From positions 4,712,001 through 4,776,000 of the forward strand of contig NZ_LR594675.1 of NCBI RefSeq assembly GCF_901827205.1: a stretch of 64,000 bases of DNA, read 5' to 3'. Shown one piece after another: positions 25,362 through 34,243 of the stretch. Under the pieces are notes generated by a model. The model had not been told where the DNA came from. It worked only from the letters and a program-made list of their open reading frames with translations, and did not search any database. The stretch comes from Variovorax sp. PBS-H4 (GTDB lineage: Bacteria > Pseudomonadota > Gammaproteobacteria > Burkholderiales > Burkholderiaceae_C). The translations under genes and the position numbers were made by a program. Position 1 is the stretch's first letter, and each line of letters begins with the position of its first letter.

Positions 25362-26644
25362 TGGACGCCTTCGTCTTGCTCGGCAGCTTCGCGCTGCTGA
25401 TGATGCTCGGGATGCCCATCGCCTACGCGCTGGGCCTGTCGGCGCTGATCGGCGCGCTCTGGATCGATATCCCGCTCGACGCGGTGATGATCCAGCTCGC
25501 ATCCGGCGTCAACAAGTTCTCGCTGCTCGCCATCCCCTTCTTCGTCTTGGCCGGGGCCATCATGGCCGAAGGCGGCATGTCACGCCGGCTGGTGGCATTC
25601 GCGGGCGTGCTGGTGGGCTTCATTCGCGGCGGCCTTTCGCTGGTGAACATTCTGGCGTCCACCTTTTTTGGCGCAATCTCCGGGTCGTCGGTGGCCGACA
25701 CGGCTTCCATCGGCTCGGTCCTGATTCCCGAAATGGAGAGGAAAGGCTACCCGCGCGACTTCGCGACCGCCGTGACGGTCAGCGGCTCGGTGCAGGCCAT
25801 CCTGATTCCGCCGAGCCACAACGCGGTGCTGTATTCGCTGGCTGCCGGCGGCTCCGTGTCGATCGCCAGCCTGTTCGTCGCGGGCGTGCTCCCCGGCCTG
25901 CTGATGGGCCTGTCGCTTGCCGTCCTCTGCCTGGTCATCGCCAGCCGGAAGAATTACCCCAAGGGCGAGGTAATCCCGCTGCGCCAGGCGCTGAAGATCT
26001 GCCTGGATGCGATGTGGGGCCTGATGACCATGGTGATCATTCTCGGCGGCATCCTGTCGGGCGTCTTCACCGCCAACGAGTCGGCCTCGATCGCGGTTGT
26101 CTGGGCCTTCTTCGTCACGATGTTCATCTACCGCGACTACAAATGGCGCGACCTGCCGAAGCTGGTGCATCGCACCGTGAAGACAGTGACGATCGTGATG
26201 ATCCTGATCGGCTTCGCTGCCAGCTTCGGCTACATGATGACGCTGATGCAGATTCCGCTGAAGGTCACGACCTTCTTCACCAGCGTCTCGGACAACAAGT
26301 ACGTGGTCCTGATGATGATCAACGTGATGCTGCTGGTGCTCGGCACGCTGATGGACATGTCCCCGCTGATCCTCATCCTCACGCCGATCCTGCTGCCCGT
26401 GGTCAAGCTGCTCGGCGTCGATCCCGTGCACTTCGGCATGATCATGATGGTGAACCTGGGCATCGGCCTCATCACGCCACCGGTCGGAACGGTGCTGTTC
26501 GTCGGAAGCGCGGTCTCCAAATTGTCGATCGGGGTCGTCACACGGGCGGCGGCGCCCTTCCTGGTCGCGCTGTTCCTCGTGCTGATCGCCGTGACCTACG
26601 TGCCCGCGCTGTCGCTGTGGCTGCCGCGCGCGCTCGGCCTCTGA
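25361..26644 (+). CDS. dctM: TRAP transporter large permease DctM
   Basis: A 427-residue membrane protein with about twelve helices. Family segments: LAIPFFVLAGAIMAEGGMSR, ASTFFGAISGSSVADTASIG, and the C-terminal sodium-site region NLGIGLITPPVGTVLFVGSA. It imports substrate with sodium symport using DctP and DctQ. It is translationally coupled to dctQ and followed after 19 bases by the lactonase gene. Confidence 0.94.
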   Translation: MDAFVLLGSFALLMMLGMPIAYALGLSALIGALWIDIPLDAVMIQLASGVNKFSLLAIPFFVLAGAIMAEGGMSRRLVAFAGVLVGFIRGGLSLVNILASTFFGAISGSSVADTASIGSVLIPEMERKGYPRDFATAVTVSGSVQAILIPPSHNAVLYSLAAGGSVSIASLFVAGVLPGLLMGLSLAVLCLVIASRKNYPKGEVIPLRQALKICLDAMWGLMTMVIILGGILSGVFTANESASIAVVWAFFVTMFIYRDYKWRDLPKLVHRTVKTVTIVMILIGFAASFGYMMTLMQIPLKVTTFFTSVSDNKYVVLMMINVMLLVLGTLMDMSPLILILTPILLPVVKLLGVDPVHFGMIMMVNLGIGLITPPVGTVLFVGSAVSKLSIGVVTRAAAPFLVALFLVLIAVTYVPALSLWLPRALGL

Positions 26645-26663
26645 CGATACAGGCCTTATCGCC

Positions 26664-27677
26664 ATGACCGCCGCCGTGTACGTCTCCAATGCCGAGAGTG
26701 GCGATATCACGGTCTTCTCGCTCGACGAGCGCACCGGGACGCTTACGCGGCGCCAGGACGTCGCCGTCGGCGGCACGCTGATGCCGATGGCACTCAGCCC
26801 CGACCGGCGGCGGCTGTACGTCGCGAGGCGTTCGGCACCGCTGGCCGTCATCGGCTTCTCGATCGATCCGGCAAGCGGCCGACTCGCTCCGCTGGGCGAG
26901 GCGCCACTGGCGCACAGCATGGCCTACATCGCCACCGATCGCAGCGGACGCCATCTGTTCAGCGCGTCCTATGGCGGCCACCTGGTCGCGGTCAACCCCA
27001 TCGATGCCGATGGCAAGCCGCAAGCTGCGCGGCAGATCATCCCCACCGGCTCGAATGCGCATTGCGTCCAGGCCGATGCCGCCAACCGCCATGTTTATGC
27101 CACCTGCCTGGGCAGCGGCGTGGTCATGCACTGGCATTTCGATGCTGCGAGCGGGACGCTGGCACCCGCAGAGCCGGCTGCGTGGGAGGCCCCGCCCGGT
27201 TCCGGTCCGCGCCACTTCGTCTTCGCACCAGGAGGCCGGTTCATCTACCTGCTCGGCGAACTCGACGGGTCGATCACGGTCCTCGGGGTCGACGCAGCCA
27301 GCGGCGCGCTGACGGCGCTGCAAAGTCTTGCCATGCTGCCGCCGGGCTTCACGGGCGAGCCGTGGGCTGCCGACTTGCATCTCACACCCGATGGCCGCTT
27401 TCTCTATGCCTGCGAGCGGCGCTCCAGCACGCTTGCCATCATCGCAGTAGACGCCCTCGACGGACGGCTGGCGGCGCCGCGGTACGTACCGACGGAAGCG
27501 CAGCCCCGCGGCTTTGCCATTGATGCCCGGGGCCTCTTTCTCGTCGCCGCCGGCCAGCTCTCTCATCGTGTGACCCTCTACGCGATCGATCCTGATTCCG
27601 GTGCACTGGCAGTCCGTGACACGGCCGCCGCCGGTCGCGACCCGAACTGGGTCGAGATCGTCGCGCTGTCTGAATGA
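26664..27677 (+). CDS. Cytoplasmic lactonase, seven-bladed propeller (YbhE/Pgl family)
   Basis: A 337-residue beta-propeller with no signal peptide. Repeated blade motifs such as MALSPDRRRLYVA, GPRHFVFAPGGRFIYLL and DLHLTPDGRFLYACER, and the terminal RDPNWVEIV, are those of the 6-phosphogluconolactonase YbhE group. Between a uronate transporter and galactarate dehydratase the likely job is to open the galactaro- or glucaro-lactone made by Udh. A paralogue with the same motifs and a signal peptide is at 30087. Family certain, substrate inferred. Confidence 0.88.
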   Translation: MTAAVYVSNAESGDITVFSLDERTGTLTRRQDVAVGGTLMPMALSPDRRRLYVARRSAPLAVIGFSIDPASGRLAPLGEAPLAHSMAYIATDRSGRHLFSASYGGHLVAVNPIDADGKPQAARQIIPTGSNAHCVQADAANRHVYATCLGSGVVMHWHFDAASGTLAPAEPAAWEAPPGSGPRHFVFAPGGRFIYLLGELDGSITVLGVDAASGALTALQSLAMLPPGFTGEPWAADLHLTPDGRFLYACERRSSTLAIIAVDALDGRLAAPRYVPTEAQPRGFAIDARGLFLVAAGQLSHRVTLYAIDPDSGALAVRDTAAAGRDPNWVEIVALSE

Positions 27678-27687
27678 TTCGTCGCCC

Positions 27688-29280
27688 ATGACCCCTCCGC
27701 TCCAAGCCACCGCCCCGCTGACCATCCACATGCACGAGCGCGACAACGTCGCGATCGTGGCCAACGACGGCGGCCTTCCGGCGGGCACGGTGTTCCCCTC
27801 GGGACTGACGCTGCGCGAGAAGGTGCCGCAGGCGCACAAGGTCGCGCTGGTCGACATTCCCGAAGGCGGCGAGGTGCGCCGCTACGACGTCGTGATCGGC
27901 TATGCGCTGAAGCCCATCGCGGCCGGCAGCTGGGTCCACGAGCGCCTGCTGCGGATGCCCGCCGCCCGCGCCCTCGACGGCCTGCCGATCGCGACAGTGA
28001 AGCCTCCGCGGCAGGCGCCGCTGGAGGGCTACACCTTCGAGGGCTACCGCAACCCGGACGGCTCGGTCGGCACGCGCAACATCCTGGCCATCACCCAGAC
28101 CGTGCAGTGCGTGGCCGGCGTGACCGAGTTCGCGGTGCAGCGCATCAAGGCCGAACTGCTGCCGAAGTACCCGAACGTCGACGACGTGGTCGCCCTGGAG
28201 CACGGCTATGGCTGCGGCGTGGCGATCGACGCGCCAGACGCGGTCATTCCCATCCGCACGCTGCGCAACATCAGCCTCAACCCGAACTTCGGCGGCGAGG
28301 TGATGGTCGTCAGCCTGGGTTGCGAGAAGCTGCAGCCCGAGCGACTGCTTCCGCCCGGCACGATCCCGCTGATCGACGAGCGCAACGTGGCCGACATCGG
28401 CGCCACCGCCGAGCCCAAGCTCGACGTGGTCTGCCTGCAGGACGAAGCGCACGTCGGCTTCATGTCGATGGTCGATGCCATCCTGCGCCAGGCCGAGGAA
28501 CACCTCGAGCGGCTGAATGCCCGGCGTCGCGAGACGGTGCCGGCCAGCGAGCTGGTGGTCGGCGTGCAATGCGGCGGCAGCGATGCCTTCTCGGGCGTCA
28601 CCGCCAACCCGGCCGTGGGCTTCTGCACCGACCTGCTGGTGCGCGCCGGCGCGACCGTGATGTTCTCGGAGGTGACGGAGGTACGCGACGGCATCGACCA
28701 GCTCACCTCGCGGGCCGCGACGCCGGAAGTGGCCGAGGCCATGATCCGCGAGATGGCCTGGTACGACGCCTACCTCGACCGCGGCCGGGTCGACCGCAGC
28801 GCCAACACCACGCCCGGCAACAAGAAGGGCGGGCTCTCCAACATCGTCGAGAAGGCGATGGGCTCGATCGTGAAGTCGGGCAGTGCGCCGATTTCCGGCG
28901 TAGTGCCGCCCGGCGAAAAGGCGCGGCAGAAGGGCCTGCTCTACGCGGCGACGCCGGCCTCGGACTTCATCTGCGGCACGCTGCAGCTCGCGGCCGGCAT
29001 CAACCTGCATGTCTTCACCACCGGCCGCGGCACGCCTTACGGGCTGGCCGAGGTGCCGGTGATCAAGGTCGCCACCCGCAGCGAGCTGGCGCGCCGCTGG
29101 CACGACCTGATGGACGTCAACGCAGGCCGCATCGCCGATGGCGAAGCCAGCATCGAGGACGTGGGCTGGGAACTGTTCCGGCTCATGCTCGATGTCGCGA
29201 GCGGCCGAAGGAAGACCTGGGCCGAGCACTGGAAGCTGCACAACGCACTGGTGCTGTTCAACCCTGCACCCGTCACCTGA
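27688..29280 (+). CDS. garD: Galactarate dehydratase
   Basis: A 530-residue enzyme (E. coli GarD is 523). The N-terminal SAF domain (DNVAIVANDGGLPAGT, residues 18-90) is followed by the UxaA-like catalytic part with GYRNPDGSVGTRN, HGYGCGVAIDAPDAVIPIRT, SLGCEKLQPERLL, QCGGSDAFSGVTANPAVG and TTGRGTPYG. These match GarD very closely and favour it over altronate dehydratase. It makes 5-keto-4-deoxyglucarate for KdgD. Start ATG 27688, 10 bases after the lactonase stop. Confidence 0.95.
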   Translation: MTPPLQATAPLTIHMHERDNVAIVANDGGLPAGTVFPSGLTLREKVPQAHKVALVDIPEGGEVRRYDVVIGYALKPIAAGSWVHERLLRMPAARALDGLPIATVKPPRQAPLEGYTFEGYRNPDGSVGTRNILAITQTVQCVAGVTEFAVQRIKAELLPKYPNVDDVVALEHGYGCGVAIDAPDAVIPIRTLRNISLNPNFGGEVMVVSLGCEKLQPERLLPPGTIPLIDERNVADIGATAEPKLDVVCLQDEAHVGFMSMVDAILRQAEEHLERLNARRRETVPASELVVGVQCGGSDAFSGVTANPAVGFCTDLLVRAGATVMFSEVTEVRDGIDQLTSRAATPEVAEAMIREMAWYDAYLDRGRVDRSANTTPGNKKGGLSNIVEKAMGSIVKSGSAPISGVVPPGEKARQKGLLYAATPASDFICGTLQLAAGINLHVFTTGRGTPYGLAEVPVIKVATRSELARRWHDLMDVNAGRIADGEASIEDVGWELFRLMLDVASGRRKTWAEHWKLHNALVLFNPAPVT

Positions 29281-29294
29281 AAGGAAGAGAAGCC

Positions 29295-30059
29295 ATGGAA
29301 GACCTCAAAGGCCGGAGCGCACTGGTCACCGGCGCCAGCACCGGGATCGGCGCCGCCGTCGCACGGGCGTACGCTGCGCGCGGAATGCGGGTGGCGGTGC
29401 ACTACAACGCTTCGGCCGACCCGGCGAAGGCGCTGGTCGATGCGATCACGGCCGACGGCGGCGAGGCCTTCGCCCTGCAGGGCGACGTGCGCGACACGCA
29501 AGCCATTCGCCGCATCGTGATCGAGACGAAGGCGCGCTGGGGCGGCATCGACGTTCTGGTGAACAACGCGGGCGGCCTGGTCCAGCGCGTGCCCATCGCC
29601 GACTTCGAGGACGCACTCTTCGACGAGATCCTGCATCTCAACGCGCGGTCCATGCTCGCGTTCTGCCGCGAGGTGGTGCCGCTGATGCGCGCGCAGGGGC
29701 GCGGTGGCAGCATCATCAATGTGTCGTCCGTCGCGGCACGCCATGGCGGCGGGCCCGGGGCCTACCTGTATGCCGGCGCCAAGGGCTTCGTCAACACCGC
29801 CACCCACGGCCTGGCGAAGGAGCTCGCGGCCGAGCGCATCCGCGTGAACGCGGTGGCGCCGGGCGTGATCCAGACACCGTTCCACGACCGCTACTCGACA
29901 CCGCAGATGCTCGAGTCCTTCAAGGCGACCATCCCGATGGCGCGCATCGGCGACCCGGACGACTGCGTGGGCGCCTTCCTCTATCTCGCCTCGGAGCAGC
30001 TCTCGGGCTATGTGACGGGCCAGATCCTCGAGGTCAACGGCGGCCAGTACATGCCCTGA
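29295..30059 (+). CDS. Short-chain dehydrogenase/reductase
   Basis: A 254-residue classical SDR. NAD(P) motif TGASTGIGAAVA, NNAGG, catalytic Ser in VSSVAARHGG and Tyr-x3-Lys in YLYAGAKG; the C-terminal EVNGGQYMP is typical of FabG-like SDRs. It lies 14 bases after garD with RBS AAGGAAGAGA. It may oxidise or reduce a sugar acid intermediate, but the complete udh-to-ketoglutarate route does not need it, so its step is open. Confidence 0.88.
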   Translation: MEDLKGRSALVTGASTGIGAAVARAYAARGMRVAVHYNASADPAKALVDAITADGGEAFALQGDVRDTQAIRRIVIETKARWGGIDVLVNNAGGLVQRVPIADFEDALFDEILHLNARSMLAFCREVVPLMRAQGRGGSIINVSSVAARHGGGPGAYLYAGAKGFVNTATHGLAKELAAERIRVNAVAPGVIQTPFHDRYSTPQMLESFKATIPMARIGDPDDCVGAFLYLASEQLSGYVTGQILEVNGGQYMP

Positions 30060-30086
30060 AACCCCCGAGGCCACCAAGACTGAAAC

Positions 30087-31184
30087 ATGCACAAAGCCTT
30101 CACCTCTCGCGCGCTGCGCCGCGTGGCACTGCTGCTGGCAGCCGGGCTCGGCGCCGTCGGCACCAGCGCTTGCGCCGCCACCTGGGTCTATGTTTCGAAT
30201 GCGGACAGCCAGGAGATCTCTGTGCTCGAGCTCGACCGAGGCCAGGGCACGCTGAAGCCGATCGAAACGGTGAACGTCGGCGGCATGGCGATGCCGATGG
30301 CGGTCAGCCCCGACAAGCGCTTCCTGTACGCGGCGCTTCGCTCACAACCCTTCCGGGTCGTGAGCTTCTCGATCGACGGCGCGAGCGGGAGGCTGAAGAA
30401 GCTGGGCGAGGCACCACTGGCCGACAGCATGGCGAACATCGACACCGATCAAACAGGGCGCTGGTTGTTCGCGGCCTCCTACCCTGGGCACAAGATCACG
30501 GTGAACAGCATCGACAAGACAGGCGCCGTGGGCGCGATCCAGCAGTTGCTGCCGACTGCACCGAATGCCCACGCGATCCACGCCGACGCAAGCAACCGCT
30601 TCGTGCTGGCGACCAGCCTGGGCGGCGACCACATTTCGAGCTGGCGCTTCGATGCCGAAGCGGGCGTGCTGTCGCCCAACGAACCCGCGCTGACGACGGG
30701 CACTGCGAAGTCCGGACCGCGCCACTTCGTCTGGGACAAGGCTCAGCGCTTCGTGTACCTGCTCGACGAGCTCGATGCCCGGCTGCATGTGTACGCCTGG
30801 GACTCCGCGCGCGGCACGCTCCAGTTGCAGCAGAGCACCACCACCCTGCCCGAAGGCTTCACGGGCAAGCCATGGGCCGCCGATCTGCACCTCACACCGG
30901 ACGGCCGCTATCTCTATGCCTCGGAGCGCACGTCCAGCACGCTGTCGGCCTTCAAGGTCGACGCCGCGACAGGCCGGCTGCAGCCGCTGGGCCAGGCGCC
31001 GACCGAGAAGACACCGCGCGGTTTCGCCATCGATCCGAGCGGCCGCTTCCTCGTCGCTGTCGGCCAGGAATCCCACAGCGCCTCGGTGCATCCCATCGAT
31101 GCCGCGACCGGCGCGCTGGGCACGCCGCAGCGGCTGACGGTGGGCAAGAACCCGAACTGGGTCGAGATCGTCGAAGCGCCTTGA
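30087..31184 (+). CDS. Exported lactonase, seven-bladed propeller (YbhE/Pgl family)
   Basis: A 365-residue paralogue of the 26664 protein (same blade motifs, e.g. MAVSPDKRFLYAA, GPRHFVW, WAADLHLTPDGRYLYASER, KNPNWVEIVE), but with an N-terminal signal (SRALRRVALLLAAGLGAVG, then SACAA). The mature part starts near residue 31 at TWVYVSNADS, which aligns with residue 4 onwards of the cytoplasmic copy. It probably opens lactones in the periplasm before uptake. The cleavage site could be signal peptidase I (ACA-A) and the RR pair leaves Tat export possible. Confidence 0.87.
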   Translation: MHKAFTSRALRRVALLLAAGLGAVGTSACAATWVYVSNADSQEISVLELDRGQGTLKPIETVNVGGMAMPMAVSPDKRFLYAALRSQPFRVVSFSIDGASGRLKKLGEAPLADSMANIDTDQTGRWLFAASYPGHKITVNSIDKTGAVGAIQQLLPTAPNAHAIHADASNRFVLATSLGGDHISSWRFDAEAGVLSPNEPALTTGTAKSGPRHFVWDKAQRFVYLLDELDARLHVYAWDSARGTLQLQQSTTTLPEGFTGKPWAADLHLTPDGRYLYASERTSSTLSAFKVDAATGRLQPLGQAPTEKTPRGFAIDPSGRFLVAVGQESHSASVHPIDAATGALGTPQRLTVGKNPNWVEIVEAP

Positions 31185-31272
31185 GCCCCTTCATCGCCTT
31201 CAGCGCCAAGGCTCGGGGAGCGCCGCCAATCTTGCCCTCCATCCATTACCCGCACTTCAAGGAGACACCCTC

Positions 31273-32265
31273 ATGCACCGTCGCACACTGATCCGCACCG
31301 CCCTCGCCGCCTTCGCTGCCGGCTTGCCGGGAATGTCCGCCCTCGCGCAAGGCCAGTGGCCCACCGGCAAGGCCATCACCTATGTCGTGCCGTTTCCGGC
31401 CGGCGGCACGACCGACGTGCTCGGCCGCCTGATCGCCCAGAAGCTCGGCCCGGCGCTCGGCACCAGCGTCGTGATCGACAACAAGGGCGGCGCCGGCGGC
31501 AGCATCGGCTCCGAAATCGCGTCGCGCGCCGCGCCCGACGGCTACACGATGCTGGGCGGCACCATCAGCTCGCACGCCATCAACGTGAGCCTCTATCCGA
31601 AGATCGGCTACGACCCGCTGAAGTCCTTCGCGCCGGTCACCCTGATCGGCACCAACCCCGTGGTGCTGGTGGTGAACCAGAGCAGCCCCTACAAGACGCT
31701 GAAGGATGTGCTGGAAGCCAGCAAGTCCAAGCCGGGCGGGCTCTCCTCCGCCTCGGCCGGCACCGGCACGTCGCAGCACCTGACGCTGGAGCTGCTGGCC
31801 TACAAGTCCGGCGTCAAGTTCACCCACGTGCCCTACAAGGGGAGCGGCCCGGCCATCCAGGACGTCATCGGCGGGCAGGTCGACATGATGTTCGACACCA
31901 CGGTCGTCGCCGGACCGCACATCCAGAGCGGCAAGCTTCGCGCGATCGCGGTCAGCTCGGCGAAGCGCCTGCCTTCGATGCCGGACGTGCCGACGGTCGC
32001 GGAATCGGGGCTGCCCGGCCTTCAGGACTTCGAAGTGCTGTCGTGGCAGGCCATCTTCGTGCCGGCCGGCACGCCGGCGCCGGTGATCGACCGGATGCAC
32101 ACCGAGATCCGCAAGATCCTGGCCGAGCCCGAGATGCAGGACAAGCTCAAGGGCTTCGGCATGCAGCCGGCCGACATGAGCACGACGCAGATCGCCGCGT
32201 TCCAGAAGGCCGAAGTCGAGAAGTGGGCGCAGGTGATCAAGGCTGCGAACATCAAGCCGGAGTAG
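31273..32265 (+). CDS. Bug-family (tripartite tricarboxylate transporter) substrate-binding protein
   Basis: A 330-residue receptor. Signal MHRRTLIRTALAAFAAGLPG...ALA, mature start QWPTGKAITYVVPFPAGGTT, second loop VPYKGSGPAIQDVIGGQVDM. Upstream RBS AAGGAGAC. It ends the plus arm of the uronate island, 88 bases after the exported lactonase. No TctAB in the window. The ligand is probably the acid released by that lactonase, by context only. Confidence 0.9.
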   Translation: MHRRTLIRTALAAFAAGLPGMSALAQGQWPTGKAITYVVPFPAGGTTDVLGRLIAQKLGPALGTSVVIDNKGGAGGSIGSEIASRAAPDGYTMLGGTISSHAINVSLYPKIGYDPLKSFAPVTLIGTNPVVLVVNQSSPYKTLKDVLEASKSKPGGLSSASAGTGTSQHLTLELLAYKSGVKFTHVPYKGSGPAIQDVIGGQVDMMFDTTVVAGPHIQSGKLRAIAVSSAKRLPSMPDVPTVAESGLPGLQDFEVLSWQAIFVPAGTPAPVIDRMHTEIRKILAEPEMQDKLKGFGMQPADMSTTQIAAFQKAEVEKWAQVIKAANIKPE

Positions 32266-32331
32266 GCGCAGTCCCGCAGGCAGCGGCAGGAGCGCTGGCT
32301 AGAATCGCCTTCCTCTTCCGGAAGCCCCGCC

Positions 32332-33180
32332 GTGTCCCGTTTCGCCGTCCTGCCGCAGTACCTCTTTCCCAAGCAGGCGCTGACCAACTTTGCCGGCTGG
32401 GTGGCGGGCAAGGAACGCGGCGCGGTCACGACGTGGATCATCCGGCGCTTCGTCGCCAAGTACGGCGTCGACATGGCCGAGGCGCTGAACAGCGACATCG
32501 CGAGCTACCCCAGCTTCAACGATTTCTTCACCCGCGCACTGAAGCCCGGCATGCGCCCGATCGCGCAGGCCGACCTGGTCTGCCCCGTCGACGGCGCGAT
32601 CAGCCAGTTCGGCTTGATCGAGGGCGACCAGATCATCCAGGCCAAGGGTCACCTCTACACCACGACAGCGCTGGTGGGCGGCGACGCGGCGCTGGCCGCG
32701 CAGTTCCAGCACGGCAGCTTCGCCACCCTGTACCTGAGCCCGAAGGACTACCACCGCATCCACATGCCTTGCGACGGGCGGCTGGTGCGGATGATTTACG
32801 TGCCCGGCGACCTGTTTTCAGTGAACCCCGTCACTGCGCGCGGCGTGCCGGGGCTGTTTGCGCGCAACGAGCGCGTGGTGTGCGTCTTCGAGTCGGCGCG
32901 CGGGCCCTTCGTGCTGGCGCTGGTCGGCGCCACCATCGTTGGGAGCATGGCGACGGTTTGGCACGGCGTGGTCAACCCGCCGCGCGGGGGCGAGTTGCGC
33001 GAATGGCGCTATGACGATCGGCAGATCGTGCTCAGGCAAGGCGAGGAAATGGGACGCTTCCTGCTCGGCTCGACCGTGGTCATGCTGTTCCCGAAGCCGC
33101 CGCTGGACTTCAATGGCGCGTGGGCGCCGGGCCGCGCTGTGCGCCTGGGCGAAGCCATGGCCCACTATCCCGCCGCCTGA
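32332..33180 (+). CDS. psd: Phosphatidylserine decarboxylase proenzyme
   Basis: A 282-residue pyruvoyl enzyme that makes phosphatidylethanolamine at the inner membrane. The self-cleavage motif is LGST (about residue 245, in GRFLLGSTVVMLFP); DYHRIHMPCDG holds the conserved catalytic His. GTG start at 32332. It separates the uronate island from the chaperone region and is probably transcribed on its own. Confidence 0.94.
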   Translation: MSRFAVLPQYLFPKQALTNFAGWVAGKERGAVTTWIIRRFVAKYGVDMAEALNSDIASYPSFNDFFTRALKPGMRPIAQADLVCPVDGAISQFGLIEGDQIIQAKGHLYTTTALVGGDAALAAQFQHGSFATLYLSPKDYHRIHMPCDGRLVRMIYVPGDLFSVNPVTARGVPGLFARNERVVCVFESARGPFVLALVGATIVGSMATVWHGVVNPPRGGELREWRYDDRQIVLRQGEEMGRFLLGSTVVMLFPKPPLDFNGAWAPGRAVRLGEAMAHYPAA

Positions 33181-33341
33181 GGCCTCGCTTCACAGCCCGC
33201 GTCCCGCCTCAGGGGCCAGCTATGAAACTTGTAGCACGCCGTCATCTGGGATATAGTCGCCGGCCCGGTCGGGTGGCCGGGTCGACAAGAACAAGCAGCG
33301 CCATTCGTGGCCGCCGCCATCCTCCCGAGGAGATGCCCTGA

Positions 33342-33707
33342 ATGAGCAGCAAGGAAAACGCGGCGGTCAGCCAACTGCTCGCGTTGCTCGAAGCCCGCTA
33401 CGCGTTGCGCGTGCTCTGGGCGCTGCGCGACGGCCATGCCCAGACCTTCCGGCTGCTGCAGGACAGCGTCGGCAACATCACGCCCAACACCCTCAACACC
33501 CGCATCAAGGAGATGCGCGAGGCTGGCATCGTGAGCCACGGCGGCGAAGGCTACAGCCTGACGCCCACGGGCCAGGACCTGCTCAGGCGCCTCTCGGACC
33601 TGCAGGCCTTCGCGGTGAAATGGCAGCTCAACCAGGTCAGGAAGAACGTGCCCCCGCCTCTCAAGCCCGTCGCGCCGCCGCCCGAGGGACCGCCAGAGCC
33701 TCGTTAA
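33342..33707 (+). CDS. HxlR-like winged-helix regulator
   Basis: A 121-residue protein. One winged helix: EARYALRVLWALRDGHAQTF, ITPNTLNTRIKEMREAGIV, YSLTPTGQDLLRRL, as in HxlR/MarR-type small regulators. The C-terminal 25 residues are proline-rich (PPPLKPVAPPPEGPPEP). RBS GAGGAG upstream at 33327-33332. No sensor cysteine is seen. It is upstream of an FKBP gene, with 37 bases between. Confidence 0.8.
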   Translation: MSSKENAAVSQLLALLEARYALRVLWALRDGHAQTFRLLQDSVGNITPNTLNTRIKEMREAGIVSHGGEGYSLTPTGQDLLRRLSDLQAFAVKWQLNQVRKNVPPPLKPVAPPPEGPPEPR

Positions 33708-33744
33708 ACTGCAGGGCTTTCCCTTCCACTTCCCAAGGAACGCC

Positions 33745-34095
33745 ATGCCCACCACTCCCTCCGGCCTCCAGTATGAAGACAGCGTCGTCGGCGACGGCGC
33801 CGAAGCGCAAACCGGCCACCACGTCCACGTGCACTACACCGGCTGGCTCTACAACGACGGCGTGCAAGGCGCCAAGTTCGATTCCAGCCGCGACCGCAAC
33901 GACCCCTTCGCGTTCTCGCTCGGCGCCGGGCAGGTGATCAAGGGCTGGGACGAAGGCGTTGCCGGCATGAAGATCGGCGGCAAGCGCACGCTGATCATTC
34001 CGCCGGCGCTGGGCTACGGCGCACGCGGCGCCGGCGGCGTGATCCCGCCCAACGCCACCCTGAAGTTCGACGTGGAGCTGCTCGACACCCACTGA
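33745..34095 (+). CDS. FKBP-type peptidyl-prolyl isomerase
   Basis: A 116-residue single FKBP domain without a signal peptide, so cytoplasmic. Active-site segments: HVHYTGWLYNDG, DPFAFSLGAGQVIKGWDEGV and IPPALGYGARGAGGVIPPN, terminating in FDVELLD. RBS AAGGAA. It is immediately upstream of a strong terminator and the heat-shock operon. It probably assists folding. Confidence 0.93.
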   Translation: MPTTPSGLQYEDSVVGDGAEAQTGHHVHVHYTGWLYNDGVQGAKFDSSRDRNDPFAFSLGAGQVIKGWDEGVAGMKIGGKRTLIIPPALGYGARGAGGVIPPNATLKFDVELLDTH

Positions 34096-34131
34096 ACAGG
34101 CCGGCGTGGCGTGCCGCCCGCGCCGCTCGCG

Positions 34132-34159
34132 AAATGCGCCTCCCGAGGCGCATTTTTTT
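34132..34159 (+). terminator. Rho-independent terminator after the FKBP gene
   Basis: Stem AAATGCGCCT / AGGCGCATTT with loop CCCG (34142-34145), running into a seven-T tract. It lies 36 bases after the FKBP stop. Confidence 0.9.
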
Positions 34160-34187
34160 CTTGAAATACCCACCGCCGACCCCAGTT
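34160..34187 (+). promoter_or_regulatory. Sigma-32 heat-shock promoter for grpE-dnaK-dnaJ
   Basis: -35 CTTGAAA (34160-34166), 13-base spacer, -10 CCCCAGTT (34180-34187). The sigma-32 consensus is CTTGAAA-N11-16-CCCCATNT, so the -35 is exact and the -10 differs in one defined base. It follows the terminator directly and lies 57 bases before the grpE ATG. Confidence 0.85.
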
Positions 34188-34243
34188 GGCCGTGATCGTT
34201 CTCTACTTCATGAGTTTCCGGCCAGGCCGCCGGCTTTTTGAGC

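Noticed and set aside
29138..31291. A 717-codon plus-strand open frame through garD, the SDR and the second lactonase
   Set aside because: It is out of frame with three well-supported genes and has the composition of a shadow.
33222..33341. A 39-codon Arg-rich frame ending at the start of the HxlR-like gene
   Set aside because: Very basic, low-complexity product without a ribosome site; more likely leader DNA, although its stop abuts the next ATG.
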